Source: Candidatus Aphodousia faecipullorum (GTDB lineage Bacteria; Pseudomonadota; Gammaproteobacteria; Burkholderiales; Burkholderiaceae_F). Taken from it: a stretch of 64,000 bases of DNA. Both the position numbers and the translations under genes were made by a program. Where the stretch lies: the NCBI GenBank assembly GCA_018714205.1, contig DVNR01000053.1:1-64000 (forward strand). Direction: 5' to 3'. Below, one piece after another: positions 19,591-30,619 of this stretch; position 1 is the first letter of the stretch, and each line of letters begins with the position of its first letter. A model generated the notes under the pieces. That model worked only from the letters and a program-made list of their open reading frames with translations, was not told where the DNA came from and searched no databases.

Positions 19591-20861
19591 AATGGCTCCA
19601 TGGCTTTCATTATTCGAGCGGTTGCGCCCACATAGGTTCTAGAAAAAACAAGGGCTTGAGTTTTTAAGTGATTTAGTTGAACGGGATCATTTAACCAGCT
19701 GTGCGCTTTGTCGATCGCCTCATTTGCTGTTTGCACCTGCTGCAGAGCACCGACGCCAAGCCCCTGCTTCACCACTTCGGAAAAATTGAATGTACTCGGA
19801 CCGACAATCACCGGCACACCAACAGAGGTCGGTTCAATAACATTTTGACATCCGAAAGGCTGGAAGCTTCCGCCCATAATGCATACATCAGCCAAAGCGC
19901 AATAAAAAAACATTTCCCCCATTGTGTCACCCAAAATCACTTGGGCCGATCCTACCTCTGTCGCGCAATGCAGGTCACTGCGTTTAACGTAAGCGATCCC
20001 GGCGTTTTTCAAAAGCGCCTCAACTGCGTTAAAGCGCTGAGGATGTCGGGGAACCAACAAATAGCGAACATCGCTTCGTGCATTTGCTTTCAACGCATCG
20101 ATAAAAAGCGCTTCCTCACCATCTCGCGTGCTGGCTAACAAAACAACGGGCTTAGACCAATCCTTTTTCCAATCCTTTGCCAAGCTCAACGCCGCCTGCG
20201 GAGCCTGGATATCAAATTTCAGGCTGCCCGTTACCGTGACATTTTTAGCGCTCATTGCCTCGAGCCGTCGCTGATCACTGGTCGCCTGCGCGCAAACCAA
20301 ATCGAATTGATGCATGGCGCAGGTCATGAGACGGGGAAATTTCATGGCTTGCCGATAAGACTTTTCAGATAATCGGGCGTTAGCGAGTACCAGTGGAATA
20401 TTCAACGCTTTTGCCTCGGAAAGAAGTGTCGGCCAAACCTCGGTTTCCATTATGATCCCTAAATCTGGAGCGGTTTCCCGAAAAAATTTCCGAACAGCGA
20501 ATCGCGCGTCGTACGGAAGAAAGCATTGTTGAATCCGCTCAGGTGCCAAAGCGGCAATTTTTTGTCCGGCATCGCGCCCAGTCGGGGTCATGTGAGTTAA
20601 TAAAATGTCACACTCTGGCCACGCTTTCAATATCGCCTTCACTAAAGGCCGGGTTGCGTTGGTCTCCCCGACGCTGACGGCATGAATCCACACTCTGCGC
20701 TTGGTCTGCAACTTCGCTGGAAAAGTTCCAGTCGCGAATCGTTCTGACCAATGCTTCAAATAATCCGGTTGTTTTCTTGCGCGCCACAACAGATACAGAG
20801 CCGCCAAAGGCAACAGAATCGGCACCAAGCGCTGATAACCCTTTAAAGAGATATCCATCAT
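19566..20861 (-). CDS. waaA: 3-deoxy-D-manno-octulosonic acid transferase
   Basis: 431 aa; VWIHAVSVGETNATRPLVKAI, ETEVWPTLLSEAKALNIPLVLANARLSEKS, MGEMFFYCALADVCIMGGSF. Confidence 0.95.
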   Translation of the reverse strand: MMDISLKGYQRLVPILLPLAALYLLWRARKQPDYLKHWSERFATGTFPAKLQTKRRVWIHAVSVGETNATRPLVKAILKAWPECDILLTHMTPTGRDAGQKIAALAPERIQQCFLPYDARFAVRKFFRETAPDLGIIMETEVWPTLLSEAKALNIPLVLANARLSEKSYRQAMKFPRLMTCAMHQFDLVCAQATSDQRRLEAMSAKNVTVTGSLKFDIQAPQAALSLAKDWKKDWSKPVVLLASTRDGEEALFIDALKANARSDVRYLLVPRHPQRFNAVEALLKNAGIAYVKRSDLHCATEVGSAQVILGDTMGEMFFYCALADVCIMGGSFQPFGCQNVIEPTSVGVPVIVGPSTFNFSEVVKQGLGVGALQQVQTANEAIDKAHSWLNDPVQLNHLKTQALVFSRTYVGATARIMKAMEPLCKKFLTS

Positions 20862-20869
20862 TGGGTCCC

Positions 20870-21832
20870 CTACGATTTTGCGGAAGTTTCAGCTATCGCG
20901 TCACAAACCTCCGCCACTTCAGGATTTGCGCCCACACCACCCAAACTTTTCACTCGAGTGCCTGTTAAGCCAACCAGTTCTACCGGATAATCCAAAAAAA
21001 GCCCAACTGTCGGTCTTGCCGTGGCAGCCGCCAAATGGGTCAACCCCGTGTCAACACCAACCACGAAGGCTGCTCCTTGCATCATCTGCGCACATGCGCC
21101 AATCGATAATCTTGGACAGACACGACAGAAATCTCCTGCCGTTTTGGCGATACGCTTGACTCGTTTTTCTTCTTCGGGACTCGCCCAGAAAAAACGAACT
21201 TCATAACCCTGTTTGGCACAGTATCTCGCTAACTGAACCCAACGCTCCTCGGACCAAAGTTTCGTCTGACGGCTGGTATTGACCAAAAACACCACATAAG
21301 GTTTTTCGTCCTGGTTCTTAGTTGAAATTACCCTGAGTCCAAAATCAAGGGGCAATCCATCAATTGAATAACCAAGGGCGTGAGCGAGAAGCGTTCGACA
21401 ACGCTTCACGGCGGAAAGCGACTTTGAGACAGAAAATGTTTGGCTGTAAAAGCGACTTGCCACCGATTCACGAATACTGTCCTTGTCGTAACCGTAAAGA
21501 GGGGCGCCAGCAAGCTTACCGATTACCGCGCTTTTAACAAGCCCCTGCAAATCCACGACCGCATCATATTGCTCAATGCGAAACGCATGACGAACACGAT
21601 TGATTTCATCCCAGGTTGAACGAGTCAACAACCGCCTTCGCCAGTCACGAACAGCCACCTCGTGCACAAAGCGGACATGTTCGCTCAGTCGCGGAATGTC
21701 CGCGAAACTGCGTTCGACCACCCAGTCGATCTGAGTGTCCGGTTTGACACGAGCCAAATCGGCGATCGCAGGAAGCGCGTGCACCACATCCCCCATGGAT
21801 GTGGTTTTCACGATTAAAACGCGTTGAGACAT
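20870..21832 (-). CDS. waaC: Lipopolysaccharide heptosyltransferase I
   Basis: MSQRVLIVKTTSMGDVVHALPAIADLARVKPDTQIDWVVE, GVDTGLTHLAAATARPTVGLF; start chosen at MSQRVLIV. Confidence 0.92.
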   Translation of the reverse strand: MSQRVLIVKTTSMGDVVHALPAIADLARVKPDTQIDWVVERSFADIPRLSEHVRFVHEVAVRDWRRRLLTRSTWDEINRVRHAFRIEQYDAVVDLQGLVKSAVIGKLAGAPLYGYDKDSIRESVASRFYSQTFSVSKSLSAVKRCRTLLAHALGYSIDGLPLDFGLRVISTKNQDEKPYVVFLVNTSRQTKLWSEERWVQLARYCAKQGYEVRFFWASPEEEKRVKRIAKTAGDFCRVCPRLSIGACAQMMQGAAFVVGVDTGLTHLAAATARPTVGLFLDYPVELVGLTGTRVKSLGGVGANPEVAEVCDAIAETSAKS

Positions 21833-23247
21833 TACTCGCCTCTCATTTTTGCCTCGATCTCGCGACAAAGTTTCTTGCCGTACTCCACACCTGGTTGATC
21901 AAAGGCATTGATACCGAAAAGCGTTGCAAGCATCGTCGTCTTGTGTTCGTACATCGCCATCAAAGCGCCAAGGGTTTTCGGCGTCAACTCATCAATTTCA
22001 ATGGTGCTTACCGCATTGAAATAGTGCTCCGACTCATTTTCCCTGTGGATAAGCGCCTCGGCCTGAGCTCGGGCGTTAGCCGTCAGAACATCGTGATGGT
22101 GGGCATGCAAATGCCCCGACTTGGCGCACCAGACAAGATCCATGCTTGAGCGGACGCTTCCAGCTCGCAGCCACTGGTAAAACGAGTGTTGAGACTCGTT
22201 GCCGTTACCACCCCAGACAGCCTGCCCTGTTGGCCCTTTTATGTCGCAACCATCAAGACCAGAGGACTTCCCCAAACTTTCCATTTCCAACTGCTGCAAC
22301 CAAGGCACTAATTCACGAAGTCGCTCATCATAAGGCAAAAGACAATGAGAGCGAATCGAAAGTTGTGTCATATCCCAATATGACAATAGTGCGAGCGTAA
22401 GCGGCAAATTGTCCGACAAGGCTGCCTCGAGCATATGGCAGTCCATCTCATAGGCTCCGGCTAAAAATTCGTCGAACACTTCCGGGCCCAGAGCAACCAC
22501 AAGCGGCAGTCCGACCGCGCTCCAAACTGAAAACCGTCCGCCAACCCAAGGCCAAAAATCGAATTGATTGTCACGCGGCAATCCCATTTCCTGATAGGCC
22601 TCGGGCTTCGCAGTGGCCAGCACCACGTGTTTTGCAAGCGCCTGCGGTGTGTCAATCCCCGAGAGCTTTAACCATTCAATTGCCGCTTCGGCATTCACCT
22701 TGGTTTCTCGTGTGGAAAAACTTTTACTGGAAACAATCAAAAGCGTTTGTTCGGGATTGACGGTCCCTAAGATGCGATCAAGCAAAATGCCATCAACGGT
22801 TGAAAGGAAATGCACGCGAATGGCAGGATTTACCGCTCTTAATGCATGATAAACAGCATGAGGTCCTTTTTCCGAGCCACCGATTCCGATGTTGATCACA
22901 TCGGTAATTGGCTTACCACTTGCTCCGCGCCACTGTCCGCTTCGAATAGCCTTCGCGAAGTCCCTCATTTTCGATAATACCGACTGCACCTGAGCGTAAA
23001 AGGGCGAATCGCTAGAGTGGCTTCGCAATGATGTGTGAAGTGCCTGCCGGCCCTCCGTTGGGTTAACAACGGCTCCATGCATCATACGCTTTTGAGCACC
23101 AATAACATCTTTGCGCTGGGCCAAATTTAAAAGCGTCGACCAATCGGAATCGGTCAGACGCTGTCGGGAAATATCTAAAGTCAAGCCGCAAGCACTGAGG
23201 CGGCATTTGCAATGAGAGTCTGCTAAAAAAGGAGCTGTTTTCGACAT
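21832..23247 (-). CDS. pgi: Glucose-6-phosphate isomerase
   Basis: 471 aa; NIGIGGSEKGPHAVYHAL, VSSKSFSTRET, WVGGRFSVWSAVGLPLV, GINAFDQPGVEYGK. Confidence 0.97.
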   Translation of the reverse strand: MSKTAPFLADSHCKCRLSACGLTLDISRQRLTDSDWSTLLNLAQRKDVIGAQKRMMHGAVVNPTEGRQALHTSLRSHSSDSPFYAQVQSVLSKMRDFAKAIRSGQWRGASGKPITDVINIGIGGSEKGPHAVYHALRAVNPAIRVHFLSTVDGILLDRILGTVNPEQTLLIVSSKSFSTRETKVNAEAAIEWLKLSGIDTPQALAKHVVLATAKPEAYQEMGLPRDNQFDFWPWVGGRFSVWSAVGLPLVVALGPEVFDEFLAGAYEMDCHMLEAALSDNLPLTLALLSYWDMTQLSIRSHCLLPYDERLRELVPWLQQLEMESLGKSSGLDGCDIKGPTGQAVWGGNGNESQHSFYQWLRAGSVRSSMDLVWCAKSGHLHAHHHDVLTANARAQAEALIHRENESEHYFNAVSTIEIDELTPKTLGALMAMYEHKTTMLATLFGINAFDQPGVEYGKKLCREIEAKMRGE

Positions 23248-23454
23248 GGCGATGCTGCTCGATAAAGTAAAAATCAGAAAAATTTCAAGCCATTCATCCT
23301 GGCTGAAAGTTTAATTTTACTTTCTTGCGCAAACCCCTGGCAATGACAACCCGCTTGGAATCTGTTTTTGTTTGTATTGATTTTTTTCAAGCCAAAGCAA
23401 AAAAAGCCTCCCACGCTTAAAATGTTCGGAAATTCATAACGAAAGGATGCCAGC

Positions 23455-24411
23455 GTGGCAAACTGTTTTTTTGATAAAAAAATCCTAGTCGCGGGCGATG
23501 CAATGTTGGATCGCTACTGGTTTGGCGATGCCAACCGGATTTCACCCGAAGCCCCGGTTCCCGTTGTAAGAATCACTCGCGTTGAAGACCGCCTAGGCGG
23601 CGCGGCCAATGTCGCTGTCAATATTGCCGCATTGGGAGCAAAAGCGAAATTGCTTTCTGTCATCGGCGATGACGAGGCCGGTGACCGCGTTGAAGAACTT
23701 CTCAATGAAAAGAAAATTGAACCGCATTTGCACCGCGACACAGAATTAAAAACCACGGTGAAACTGCGTATTGTCGCTCGTCAGCAACAGATGCTTCGAG
23801 CGGATTTTGAAAACCGACCGACCCGTGCAGTCCTTGCCAACCACTTAACTGATTTTGAAAACCTGATTCATGAAAGCGACGTTCTGGTGCTTTCTGATTA
23901 TGGCAAAGGTGGGCTTGATCACATCATACGAATGATAGAGATTGCTCGCGCCAAGTCGATTCCCGTTCTTATTGATCCCAAAGGGAATAACTACGATCGT
24001 TATAAGGGCGCAACCGTCATTACTCCTAACCGAGCTGAACTCGCGCAAGTCGTCGGAGACTGGTCCAGCGAGGAGGATCTAACCGAAAAGGCGCAAGCGC
24101 TTCGCAAACAACTAGAACTCGAGGCCATCCTTTTGACTCGCAGTGAAGAGGGGATGACTCTATTTAGTGAAAGCGGCGCGCAGTCGATTCCAGCCCAAGC
24201 GCTCGAAGTTTTCGATGTGTCTGGCGCTGGGGACACTGTCATTGCGGTAATGGCGACTATGATTGCCATGGGAGAAACCCTTGCCGAAGCCATGCGCACC
24301 GCCAATCGCGCGGGTGGTATTGTTGTCGGCAAACTCGGCACGGCAACGGTCAGTTTTGAAGAACTTTTCCCCAATGGGTACGAACAACTTTTTCCAGGGA
24401 GTGAATTGTGA
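23455..24411 (+). CDS. hldA: D-glycero-beta-D-manno-heptose-7-phosphate kinase
   Basis: PfkB kinase; [56 protein letters not shown] start. Confidence 0.94.
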   Translation: MANCFFDKKILVAGDAMLDRYWFGDANRISPEAPVPVVRITRVEDRLGGAANVAVNIAALGAKAKLLSVIGDDEAGDRVEELLNEKKIEPHLHRDTELKTTVKLRIVARQQQMLRADFENRPTRAVLANHLTDFENLIHESDVLVLSDYGKGGLDHIIRMIEIARAKSIPVLIDPKGNNYDRYKGATVITPNRAELAQVVGDWSSEEDLTEKAQALRKQLELEAILLTRSEEGMTLFSESGAQSIPAQALEVFDVSGAGDTVIAVMATMIAMGETLAEAMRTANRAGGIVVGKLGTATVSFEELFPNGYEQLFPGSEL

Positions 24412-25442
24412 GCATTATCGTCACAGGAGCTGCCGGCTTTATCGGCGCCAACAATGTACTCGCTCTTAACAAACGCGGAATAACTGACATTATCGCAGTC
24501 GACAATTTAGATAAGGCTGAAAAATTCCATAATTTGGTGGAATGTCAGATTTCTGATTATTTTGATAAGCGAGACTTTATTGAGCTTGTTCGGCAAGGCA
24601 AAATCGCAAAGCCGGAAGCCATTTTCCACCAAGGCGCCTGTTCTGACACGATGGAAACAGACGGCCGCTACATCATGGAAAATAATTATCGCTACACGCT
24701 CACTCTTTTTGAATGGGCGCAAGAGCTTGGCATTCCCTTTATTTATGCGTCCTCGGCAGCCACTTACGGCGCCAAGACAACCTTCGTTGAAGATCCTCGT
24801 TATGAAGGTCCGCTGAACATTTACGGCTACACAAAATTTCTCTTTGACCAAGTCCTACGTCAACGCATGGCAAAAGGCGCGGTGAAAGCGCCGGTCATTG
24901 GACTGCGTTATTTCAATGTGTACGGTCCTCACGAGCAACACAAAGGTCGTATGGCAAGCGTCGCCTTTCATCAATTCTTCCAATTTCGCCGCGACGGTTA
25001 CGTGCGTCTATTTGAAGGTTGTTTAGGCTACGGCAATGGAGAGCAAGAACGCGACTTTGTTTATGTTGACGATGTGATTGCCGTGAATCTGCACTTTTTT
25101 GACAAACCTGTCACCGGCATTTACAACTGCGGAACCGGACATGCACAACCCTTTAACGATGTCTCGCTCGGCGTGGTCAACGCGCTCAGAAAGCACGCCG
25201 GTGAAAGTGAAATGACACTGCAGCAAGCGGTGCAAGCAGGTCTTATCCGCTATATTGCCTTCCCGGAATCTTTAAAGGGCAAATACCAAGCCTATACACA
25301 GGCTAATCTGGAAAAACTTCGTTCTGCTGGTTGCGACGTGCAATTCCGCCTAGTCCGCGAAGGAACCGCGGACTACGTTGATTACCTTTTGAAACGCTAC
25401 CCCAATGCTGAAAACGATCCAACCATCGCCGAAGCGAAGTAA
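24408..25442 (+). CDS. hldD: ADP-L-glycero-D-manno-heptose 6-epimerase
   Basis: [58 protein letters not shown]. Confidence 0.96.
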   Translation: MSIIVTGAAGFIGANNVLALNKRGITDIIAVDNLDKAEKFHNLVECQISDYFDKRDFIELVRQGKIAKPEAIFHQGACSDTMETDGRYIMENNYRYTLTLFEWAQELGIPFIYASSAATYGAKTTFVEDPRYEGPLNIYGYTKFLFDQVLRQRMAKGAVKAPVIGLRYFNVYGPHEQHKGRMASVAFHQFFQFRRDGYVRLFEGCLGYGNGEQERDFVYVDDVIAVNLHFFDKPVTGIYNCGTGHAQPFNDVSLGVVNALRKHAGESEMTLQQAVQAGLIRYIAFPESLKGKYQAYTQANLEKLRSAGCDVQFRLVREGTADYVDYLLKRYPNAENDPTIAEAK

Positions 25443-25448
25443 CGTTTT

Positions 25449-26000
25449 ATGAGCATCAAAGCGGCTTTCTTAGATCGAGACGGCGTGATCAATATAGATC
25501 ACGCCTATGTTCACCGCCCAGAAGAGTTTCAATTCATTGACGGCGCCCTGCAGGCGTGCCAACGGCTTGTCAATGCGGGGTACTGCCTCATTGTTGTCAC
25601 CAATCAAAGTGGCATCGGTCGCGGATACTATTCCGAAGCTGACTTCGAAAAACTTTGCGAGTGGATGAAAGAGCAATTTGCTAAAGCAAAGGCTCCGATC
25701 ACTGCCATCTACTATTGTCCCCACCACCCTACAAAGGCCTTGGGAGCATATCGCGTGACATGCAATTGCCGAAAACCCGCTCCCGGGATGCTTTTAAAAG
25801 CTCAAGTAGACTACGATATTGATATGACAAAAAGCCTCATGGTAGGGGACAAAGCAAGTGACATGTCAGCGGCCCTCGCAGCCGGCGTGCACACGCGAAT
25901 TCTCGTTGGCAAAGACGGTCAGGCAACTCCAAAGCCCTGTTCCGAGTGCACAATGACTGCTAAAAATCTTCTTGAAGCCGTTCATCTTATTTTGGATTGA
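25449..26000 (+). CDS. gmhB: D-glycero-beta-D-manno-heptose 1,7-bisphosphate 7-phosphatase
   Basis: FLDRDGVINIDHAYVHRPEEFQFIDGA, VTNQSGIGRGYYSEADF, CNCRKPAPGMLLKA. Confidence 0.95.
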   Translation: MSIKAAFLDRDGVINIDHAYVHRPEEFQFIDGALQACQRLVNAGYCLIVVTNQSGIGRGYYSEADFEKLCEWMKEQFAKAKAPITAIYYCPHHPTKALGAYRVTCNCRKPAPGMLLKAQVDYDIDMTKSLMVGDKASDMSAALAAGVHTRILVGKDGQATPKPCSECTMTAKNLLEAVHLILD

Positions 26001-26518
26001 GCCATTTTATGAGTACCCGACTACCTGCTCCCAATTTTGAACAAAAAATCACCGACATGGCCCACCTTAAGGAACGGGCCGAGAAGTTGCCTCACCCCAT
26101 TGTGATGACAAACGGTGTGTTTGATATTTTGCATCGCGGTCACGTCACGTATTTGGCACAAGCCCGATCGCTCGGAGCGAGCCTCATTGTTGCCGTCAAT
26201 GCTGACTGCTCGGTGAAAATGTTAGGCAAGGGCGATGACAGACCGATTAACAACGAAAATGATCGGGCAGCCGTCCTTGCCTCGCTCGAAAGCGTTGACC
26301 TTGTTGTTTTATTTGAAGACAAGGTTCCGCTTAAACCAATTGAATTAGCCCACCCTGACATTTATGTAAAGGGAGGTGATTACCGCATCGAAGACCTGCC
26401 CGAAGCTAAGCTTGTGGACACGTGGGGAGGGAAGACCGTCACCGTGCAATTTGAGCATCAGCGCTCAACAACGGCTCTTTTGAATAAAATCAAATCGCTT
26501 GCTTCTCAAAGTCGATAA
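25997..26518 (+). CDS. hldC: D-glycero-beta-D-manno-heptose 1-phosphate adenylyltransferase
   Basis: MTNGVFDILHRGHVTYLAQARSLGASLIVAVNAD cytidylyltransferase-like motif; GDYRIEDLPEAKLV. Confidence 0.94.
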   Translation: MSHFMSTRLPAPNFEQKITDMAHLKERAEKLPHPIVMTNGVFDILHRGHVTYLAQARSLGASLIVAVNADCSVKMLGKGDDRPINNENDRAAVLASLESVDLVVLFEDKVPLKPIELAHPDIYVKGGDYRIEDLPEAKLVDTWGGKTVTVQFEHQRSTTALLNKIKSLASQSR

Positions 26519-26579
26519 TGTCGATACGGATACAGAGCTAGTGATAGCTGCAACCGCTTTAGATTGAAAGGAACAAAAA

Positions 26580-27986
26580 ATGCCTACTGAAGACAAAAAA
26601 TTGATTTCCGAACAATTGGCCCGTTTTGTTGTATGGACAAAATTTGAGGACATTCCGGAAGAGTTAGTGATCAAAGCTCAGCGTCATATTTTAGACTCGG
26701 TTGGAGCGGGTATCGCCGGAGCGGTTAGTCCTGAAACGCGCCTACTGGGAAAAGTCTTCAGCTTATGCGGGGAAAATGGGGGAGATGTTCCGCTTTGGGG
26801 CAAAGGGGTTAAAGCGTCTGCTCGTAACGCTGCGTTGAGCAATGGCGTCTCTTCTCATACATTCGAACTCGACGATACTAACGGATGTGACCATTCTGGT
26901 GCCGTTGTCGTCCCCGCTGCTTTTGCCGCGCTCAGTTTGGCGGACCACCCGATCGATGGAAAAGAATTTATCGTAGCCGTTGTTTTAGGCTACGATTTAG
27001 CCCGTCGCGCCTTGGAGTCCTGTGGCGCCTATGAACCGCACAATGGGGCTGGTTGGCATTCAACCGGTACCTGTGGCGTTTTCGGCGCTGCCGCAGCCGT
27101 CGGTCGCATTATCGGGTTAGATGTCGAAAAAATGCAGGCAGCCCTAGGCATTGCTACAAGTTTTTCAGCCGGTCAATGGTCCTTCGTTCATGATGGAGCC
27201 CAAAACAAACGACTCCACGTCGGCAATGCCGCTCATGGCGGACTTTTAGCTTGTTTGCTCGCCAGAGAGGGCTTTACTGGTCCGAAATACGCTTTTGAAC
27301 AAGTTTGGGGTGGTTTTTCAAAGACCTTTGCGCCGAATAGCCAAGATCCCGACGCATGGCTTCGCGATCTAGGCAAAAATTGGAAGCTGGGTCGCGTTTC
27401 TATTAAACCACATGCTTCTTGCCGTAGCTCTCACTCCTCAATTGACGCGGTCAATTTGATTATGGCCGCTCACAATTTAAGTCCAGAAAATATTGAAAAG
27501 ATTCATATCAAGATCAATCCTTTTGTACACGGCATGTGTGGCGGCAGGAAACTTGATCCAATGCCGGCTGCCCAAATGAGCATCGCTTATGGCATTGCTG
27601 CGCGTTTGGTTTTCGGTGGCGCAAATCTCACGGCTTACACACGTACCAACCGCCACGATCCTCGTGTTCGTCACGCCATGGATAAAGTGGAATTTGAAAT
27701 TGATCCCACCCAAAAAGATGAGGATGAACCATTTGTCACGGTAGTCACCACCACTGGGGAAAGCTATACAGAGCGTGTGGAGTTCCCGCTTGGCGCACCG
27801 CAAAACCCCGTAAGTGATGAAGCCTTGATGAACAAATACCGCGACATTGCCGGGATGGTATTCTCAAGTGACGTGGTCGAAGAGATTGCAGACTTTTTGT
27901 TGCACTTGCGTGAAAAGGACAGTCTTGAGCCCGTGGTGAAGCTACTGGGTAGCAAGCCTATCACAACCACCACGTTCGATATTTAA
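26580..27986 (+). CDS. MmgE/PrpD family protein
   Basis: 468 aa; LAFHILDSVGAGIAGA-like start, SHTFELDDTN, HSTGTCGVFGAAAAVGRI, KPHASCRSSHSSIDAV. Confidence 0.92.
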   Translation: MPTEDKKLISEQLARFVVWTKFEDIPEELVIKAQRHILDSVGAGIAGAVSPETRLLGKVFSLCGENGGDVPLWGKGVKASARNAALSNGVSSHTFELDDTNGCDHSGAVVVPAAFAALSLADHPIDGKEFIVAVVLGYDLARRALESCGAYEPHNGAGWHSTGTCGVFGAAAAVGRIIGLDVEKMQAALGIATSFSAGQWSFVHDGAQNKRLHVGNAAHGGLLACLLAREGFTGPKYAFEQVWGGFSKTFAPNSQDPDAWLRDLGKNWKLGRVSIKPHASCRSSHSSIDAVNLIMAAHNLSPENIEKIHIKINPFVHGMCGGRKLDPMPAAQMSIAYGIAARLVFGGANLTAYTRTNRHDPRVRHAMDKVEFEIDPTQKDEDEPFVTVVTTTGESYTERVEFPLGAPQNPVSDEALMNKYRDIAGMVFSSDVVEEIADFLLHLREKDSLEPVVKLLGSKPITTTTFDI

Positions 27987-28001
27987 CCGAACAACAACCC
28001 C

Positions 28002-28029
28002 AGAGGGAGCTTTCACGAAAGCTCCCTCT
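28002..28029. terminator. Bidirectional terminator between convergent genes
   Basis: AGAGGGAGCTTTC-AC-GAAAGCTCCCTCT perfect hairpin. Confidence 0.75.
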
Positions 28030-28046
28030 TTGTTTATGCTTTTCGA

Positions 28047-28718
28047 TTAAAGCGGTAAAAGTTGCGACTGTTCCGTTAGGTGATGACGCAGTAGTTCGGC
28101 GGCTTTTTGAGATTCTCCCATCCGAATGGCGCGAAGAATTTCTCGTTCTTGATGCGCAACGTCCAAAAAGAACTGACGATCCATCTTGGCTACACGGTCG
28201 CTCGTTTTTTCAAAATAGGTTACCAAAACACCGGAGAAGACCTGCAACACACGGTTACCGCACCCCTCCAACAACAGCAAATGAAACTCCCGGTCGTAGC
28301 GGTCAGCGACCAAAGGTTCATCCGCATGCTCCTCGATTTTGGTAAGCGTCATTTCCAACCTTGAGGCAAGCGCCGGTGTGATTCGTCGACTCACCAGAGG
28401 AATCAATGAACATTCAACCAATGCCCGTGCTTCGATGAATTCCTGAATGTCAAAATTTGCGACATCAAAACGCATTTGAATTTGGCTGCGAAGACTGTTT
28501 GCTCCTACCTCACGCACTGTGGTCCCGCGCTTGGGTGTGCGAACCAAAATACCCATCTGCGTCAAAATATCCAATTCCTTGCGAATTCGATATCGAGTGA
28601 CCCCAAAACGCTTGGCTAATTCTGTCTCTGTGTCAATGCGTTCTCCATTACGAGCTTGAGCCTGCAAATGATCTCGGATCTTTTCAAACAAATTGTCGTT
28701 ATTTTGCATTTTGAGCAT
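28047..28718 (-). CDS. GntR-family (FadR-type) transcriptional regulator
   Basis: RIDTETELAKRFGVTRYRIRKELDILTQMGILVRTPKRGTTVRE wHTH plus FCD-like C-terminal helices. Confidence 0.88.
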   Translation of the reverse strand: MLKMQNNDNLFEKIRDHLQAQARNGERIDTETELAKRFGVTRYRIRKELDILTQMGILVRTPKRGTTVREVGANSLRSQIQMRFDVANFDIQEFIEARALVECSLIPLVSRRITPALASRLEMTLTKIEEHADEPLVADRYDREFHLLLLEGCGNRVLQVFSGVLVTYFEKTSDRVAKMDRQFFLDVAHQEREILRAIRMGESQKAAELLRHHLTEQSQLLPL

Positions 28719-28906
28719 CCGGGTTGAAATTAACAGGCAGAATTATATCCAGATTATTCGCTAACTATCCGACTCAAAAACAGTTTTTAGGTATATTCAC
28801 TCACTCTTCAACAATTTGTTTTTGTCGGCAATTTAGTGTTTTCCCGGAGGTATTAGCCAATATATTTTTTAGAATTTCTCAATTTTCTTAAATAAAACAC
28901 TTGGTT

Positions 28907-28923
28907 ATCAACAACACGTTGAT
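28907..28923. promoter_or_regulatory. Candidate operator ATCAAC-AACAC-GTTGAT in the divergent GntR/Dcu intergenic region
   Basis: Perfect 6-bp inverted repeat in the GntR/transporter intergenic region. Confidence 0.35.
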
Positions 28924-29065
28924 ATTGCTCATTAATTTGTCGACATTTGTTCGATTTTTCGACATTGAAAATTCAACAAAAGACGAATACGATTACGCCA
29001 ATTTGAGACAGGGTGGTGTAATGCCCTGCCGAACTTCGACTCTCTTTTAAACCAAGGAAGAAAAA

Positions 29066-30400
29066 ATGGTTGATCTCCAATTTTGGCTTCAGCTCATTGT
29101 CGTGCTCTTCTGCTTGGCCGTTGGCGGTCGCTTTGGCGGCGTTGGCTTAGGCGCTGCAGGCGGCTTCGGTGTGAGCATTTTAGTTCTCGGTTTTGACATG
29201 CAACCGGGTTCTCCCCCCGTTTCAGTTCTTTTGATTATCACGGCCGTCATTGCCTGTACTAGTGTTTTGCAGGGTTCAGGTGGCTTGGATTATTTGGTTG
29301 GACTTGCTGAAAAACTTCTCCGCAAGTGGCCTCGCGCAATTAACTTCGTCGGCCCGATTGTTTGCTCTATTTTCGTGATTTTCGTCGGAACAGCCTACGT
29401 CGCTTTCGCTGTGTATCCGGTGGTGGCTGAAGTGGCAGCTTCTGCCAAGATCCGTCCGGAACGCGCAGTTTCAGCCTCAGTGATCTGCGCTGGCATCGGT
29501 GTGATGGCCAGTCCAATGAGCGCAGCCATGGCCGCCATGGTCGGCATCATGTCCGCTTACGGTTACACCTTGCTGGATATTTTGTCCGTTTCCATGCCAA
29601 CCTTCTTCATCGCCGTGATCTGTGCCTGTTTGTCCGTGAACTGGCGCGGTAGCGAACTTGAGAAGGATCCGGTGTTCCTGCATCGTGTGAAAACGGGGCA
29701 ATATACCGAATTGCACGTGACCCATGCCGATCGCATTACCGCAGAACCCAGCAAGGCTGCCAAGATTGGCGTGCTGATCTTTGCTATTGGCATTTTGACC
29801 TCCATTACGATTGGCTCTTCCGAAACGTTGCGTCCGTCTTGGGAAGTTGCCGGAAAGATCAGCCAATTGCCGATTCCGTCTTTAATCCAAATGGTCATGC
29901 TCGCAACAGCCCTTGTCATCATCGTTGTTTGCAAGGTGCCAAGTGACAAGTTTGCTTCGGGCTCTGTCTTCCGCTCTGGTCTGATCGGTGTGGTGGGCGT
30001 CTTCGGTATTTCATGGTTGACGGGCACTTTCTTTGACACGCATAAGGATGTGTTCGTTCACTACTTCTCCGACATTGCAAGTTCTTCGCCGATCATTTTC
30101 TGCTTAGTTTGCTTCTGCTTCAGCTCCGTGATCTTCTCTCCGACTGTAAGCACAACCATTTTGATGCCGATTGGTTTAGCCCTAGGGTTGAATCCTCAAT
30201 TGCTTGTCGGCATTTGGGCTTCGTGCTACGGCGACTTCGTGATCCCGGGCGGCGCTCAAATCGGTTGCACGGCCTTTGACCGTACTGGCACCACTAAGCT
30301 GGGCAGTTTCGTGTTTAACCACAGCTACATGCGACCGGGTTTGTGTTTTGTGGTCAGCGGCACGATTGCTGGTTACTTCATCTCGCAAATCATGCTTTAA
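29066..30400 (+). CDS. Anaerobic C4-dicarboxylate transporter, Dcu family (DcuA-like, divergent)
   Basis: 444 aa membrane protein; GGRFGGVGLGAAGGFGV, SGGLDYLVGLAEKLLRKWPR, FDRTGTTKLGSFVFNHSY. Confidence 0.88.
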   Translation: MVDLQFWLQLIVVLFCLAVGGRFGGVGLGAAGGFGVSILVLGFDMQPGSPPVSVLLIITAVIACTSVLQGSGGLDYLVGLAEKLLRKWPRAINFVGPIVCSIFVIFVGTAYVAFAVYPVVAEVAASAKIRPERAVSASVICAGIGVMASPMSAAMAAMVGIMSAYGYTLLDILSVSMPTFFIAVICACLSVNWRGSELEKDPVFLHRVKTGQYTELHVTHADRITAEPSKAAKIGVLIFAIGILTSITIGSSETLRPSWEVAGKISQLPIPSLIQMVMLATALVIIVVCKVPSDKFASGSVFRSGLIGVVGVFGISWLTGTFFDTHKDVFVHYFSDIASSSPIIFCLVCFCFSSVIFSPTVSTTILMPIGLALGLNPQLLVGIWASCYGDFVIPGGAQIGCTAFDRTGTTKLGSFVFNHSYMRPGLCFVVSGTIAGYFISQIML

Positions 30401-30420
30401 TGTAAAAACTGCATTTTAAG

Positions 30421-30458
30421 AAAACCGGTTGAAGCCAATGCTTCGACCGGTTTTATTT
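30421..30458 (+). terminator. Rho-independent terminator
   Basis: AAAACCGGTTGAAGC-CAAT-GCTTCGACCGGTTTT then ATTTT. Confidence 0.75.
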
Positions 30459-30619
30459 TCCCCAAAAACAGTTTTCTGTTTCTTTGTAAAGATTTGATCG
30501 CTTATTTGTTTAGCGCAACAAAACGAAGCTTTGTATACCTTTCGAACACTAACTTATTGGATAATCGCGACTTATCAGACTAAAGAGTACCCGGAAATAC
30601 GTAAAAGAAAGGATTAAAC

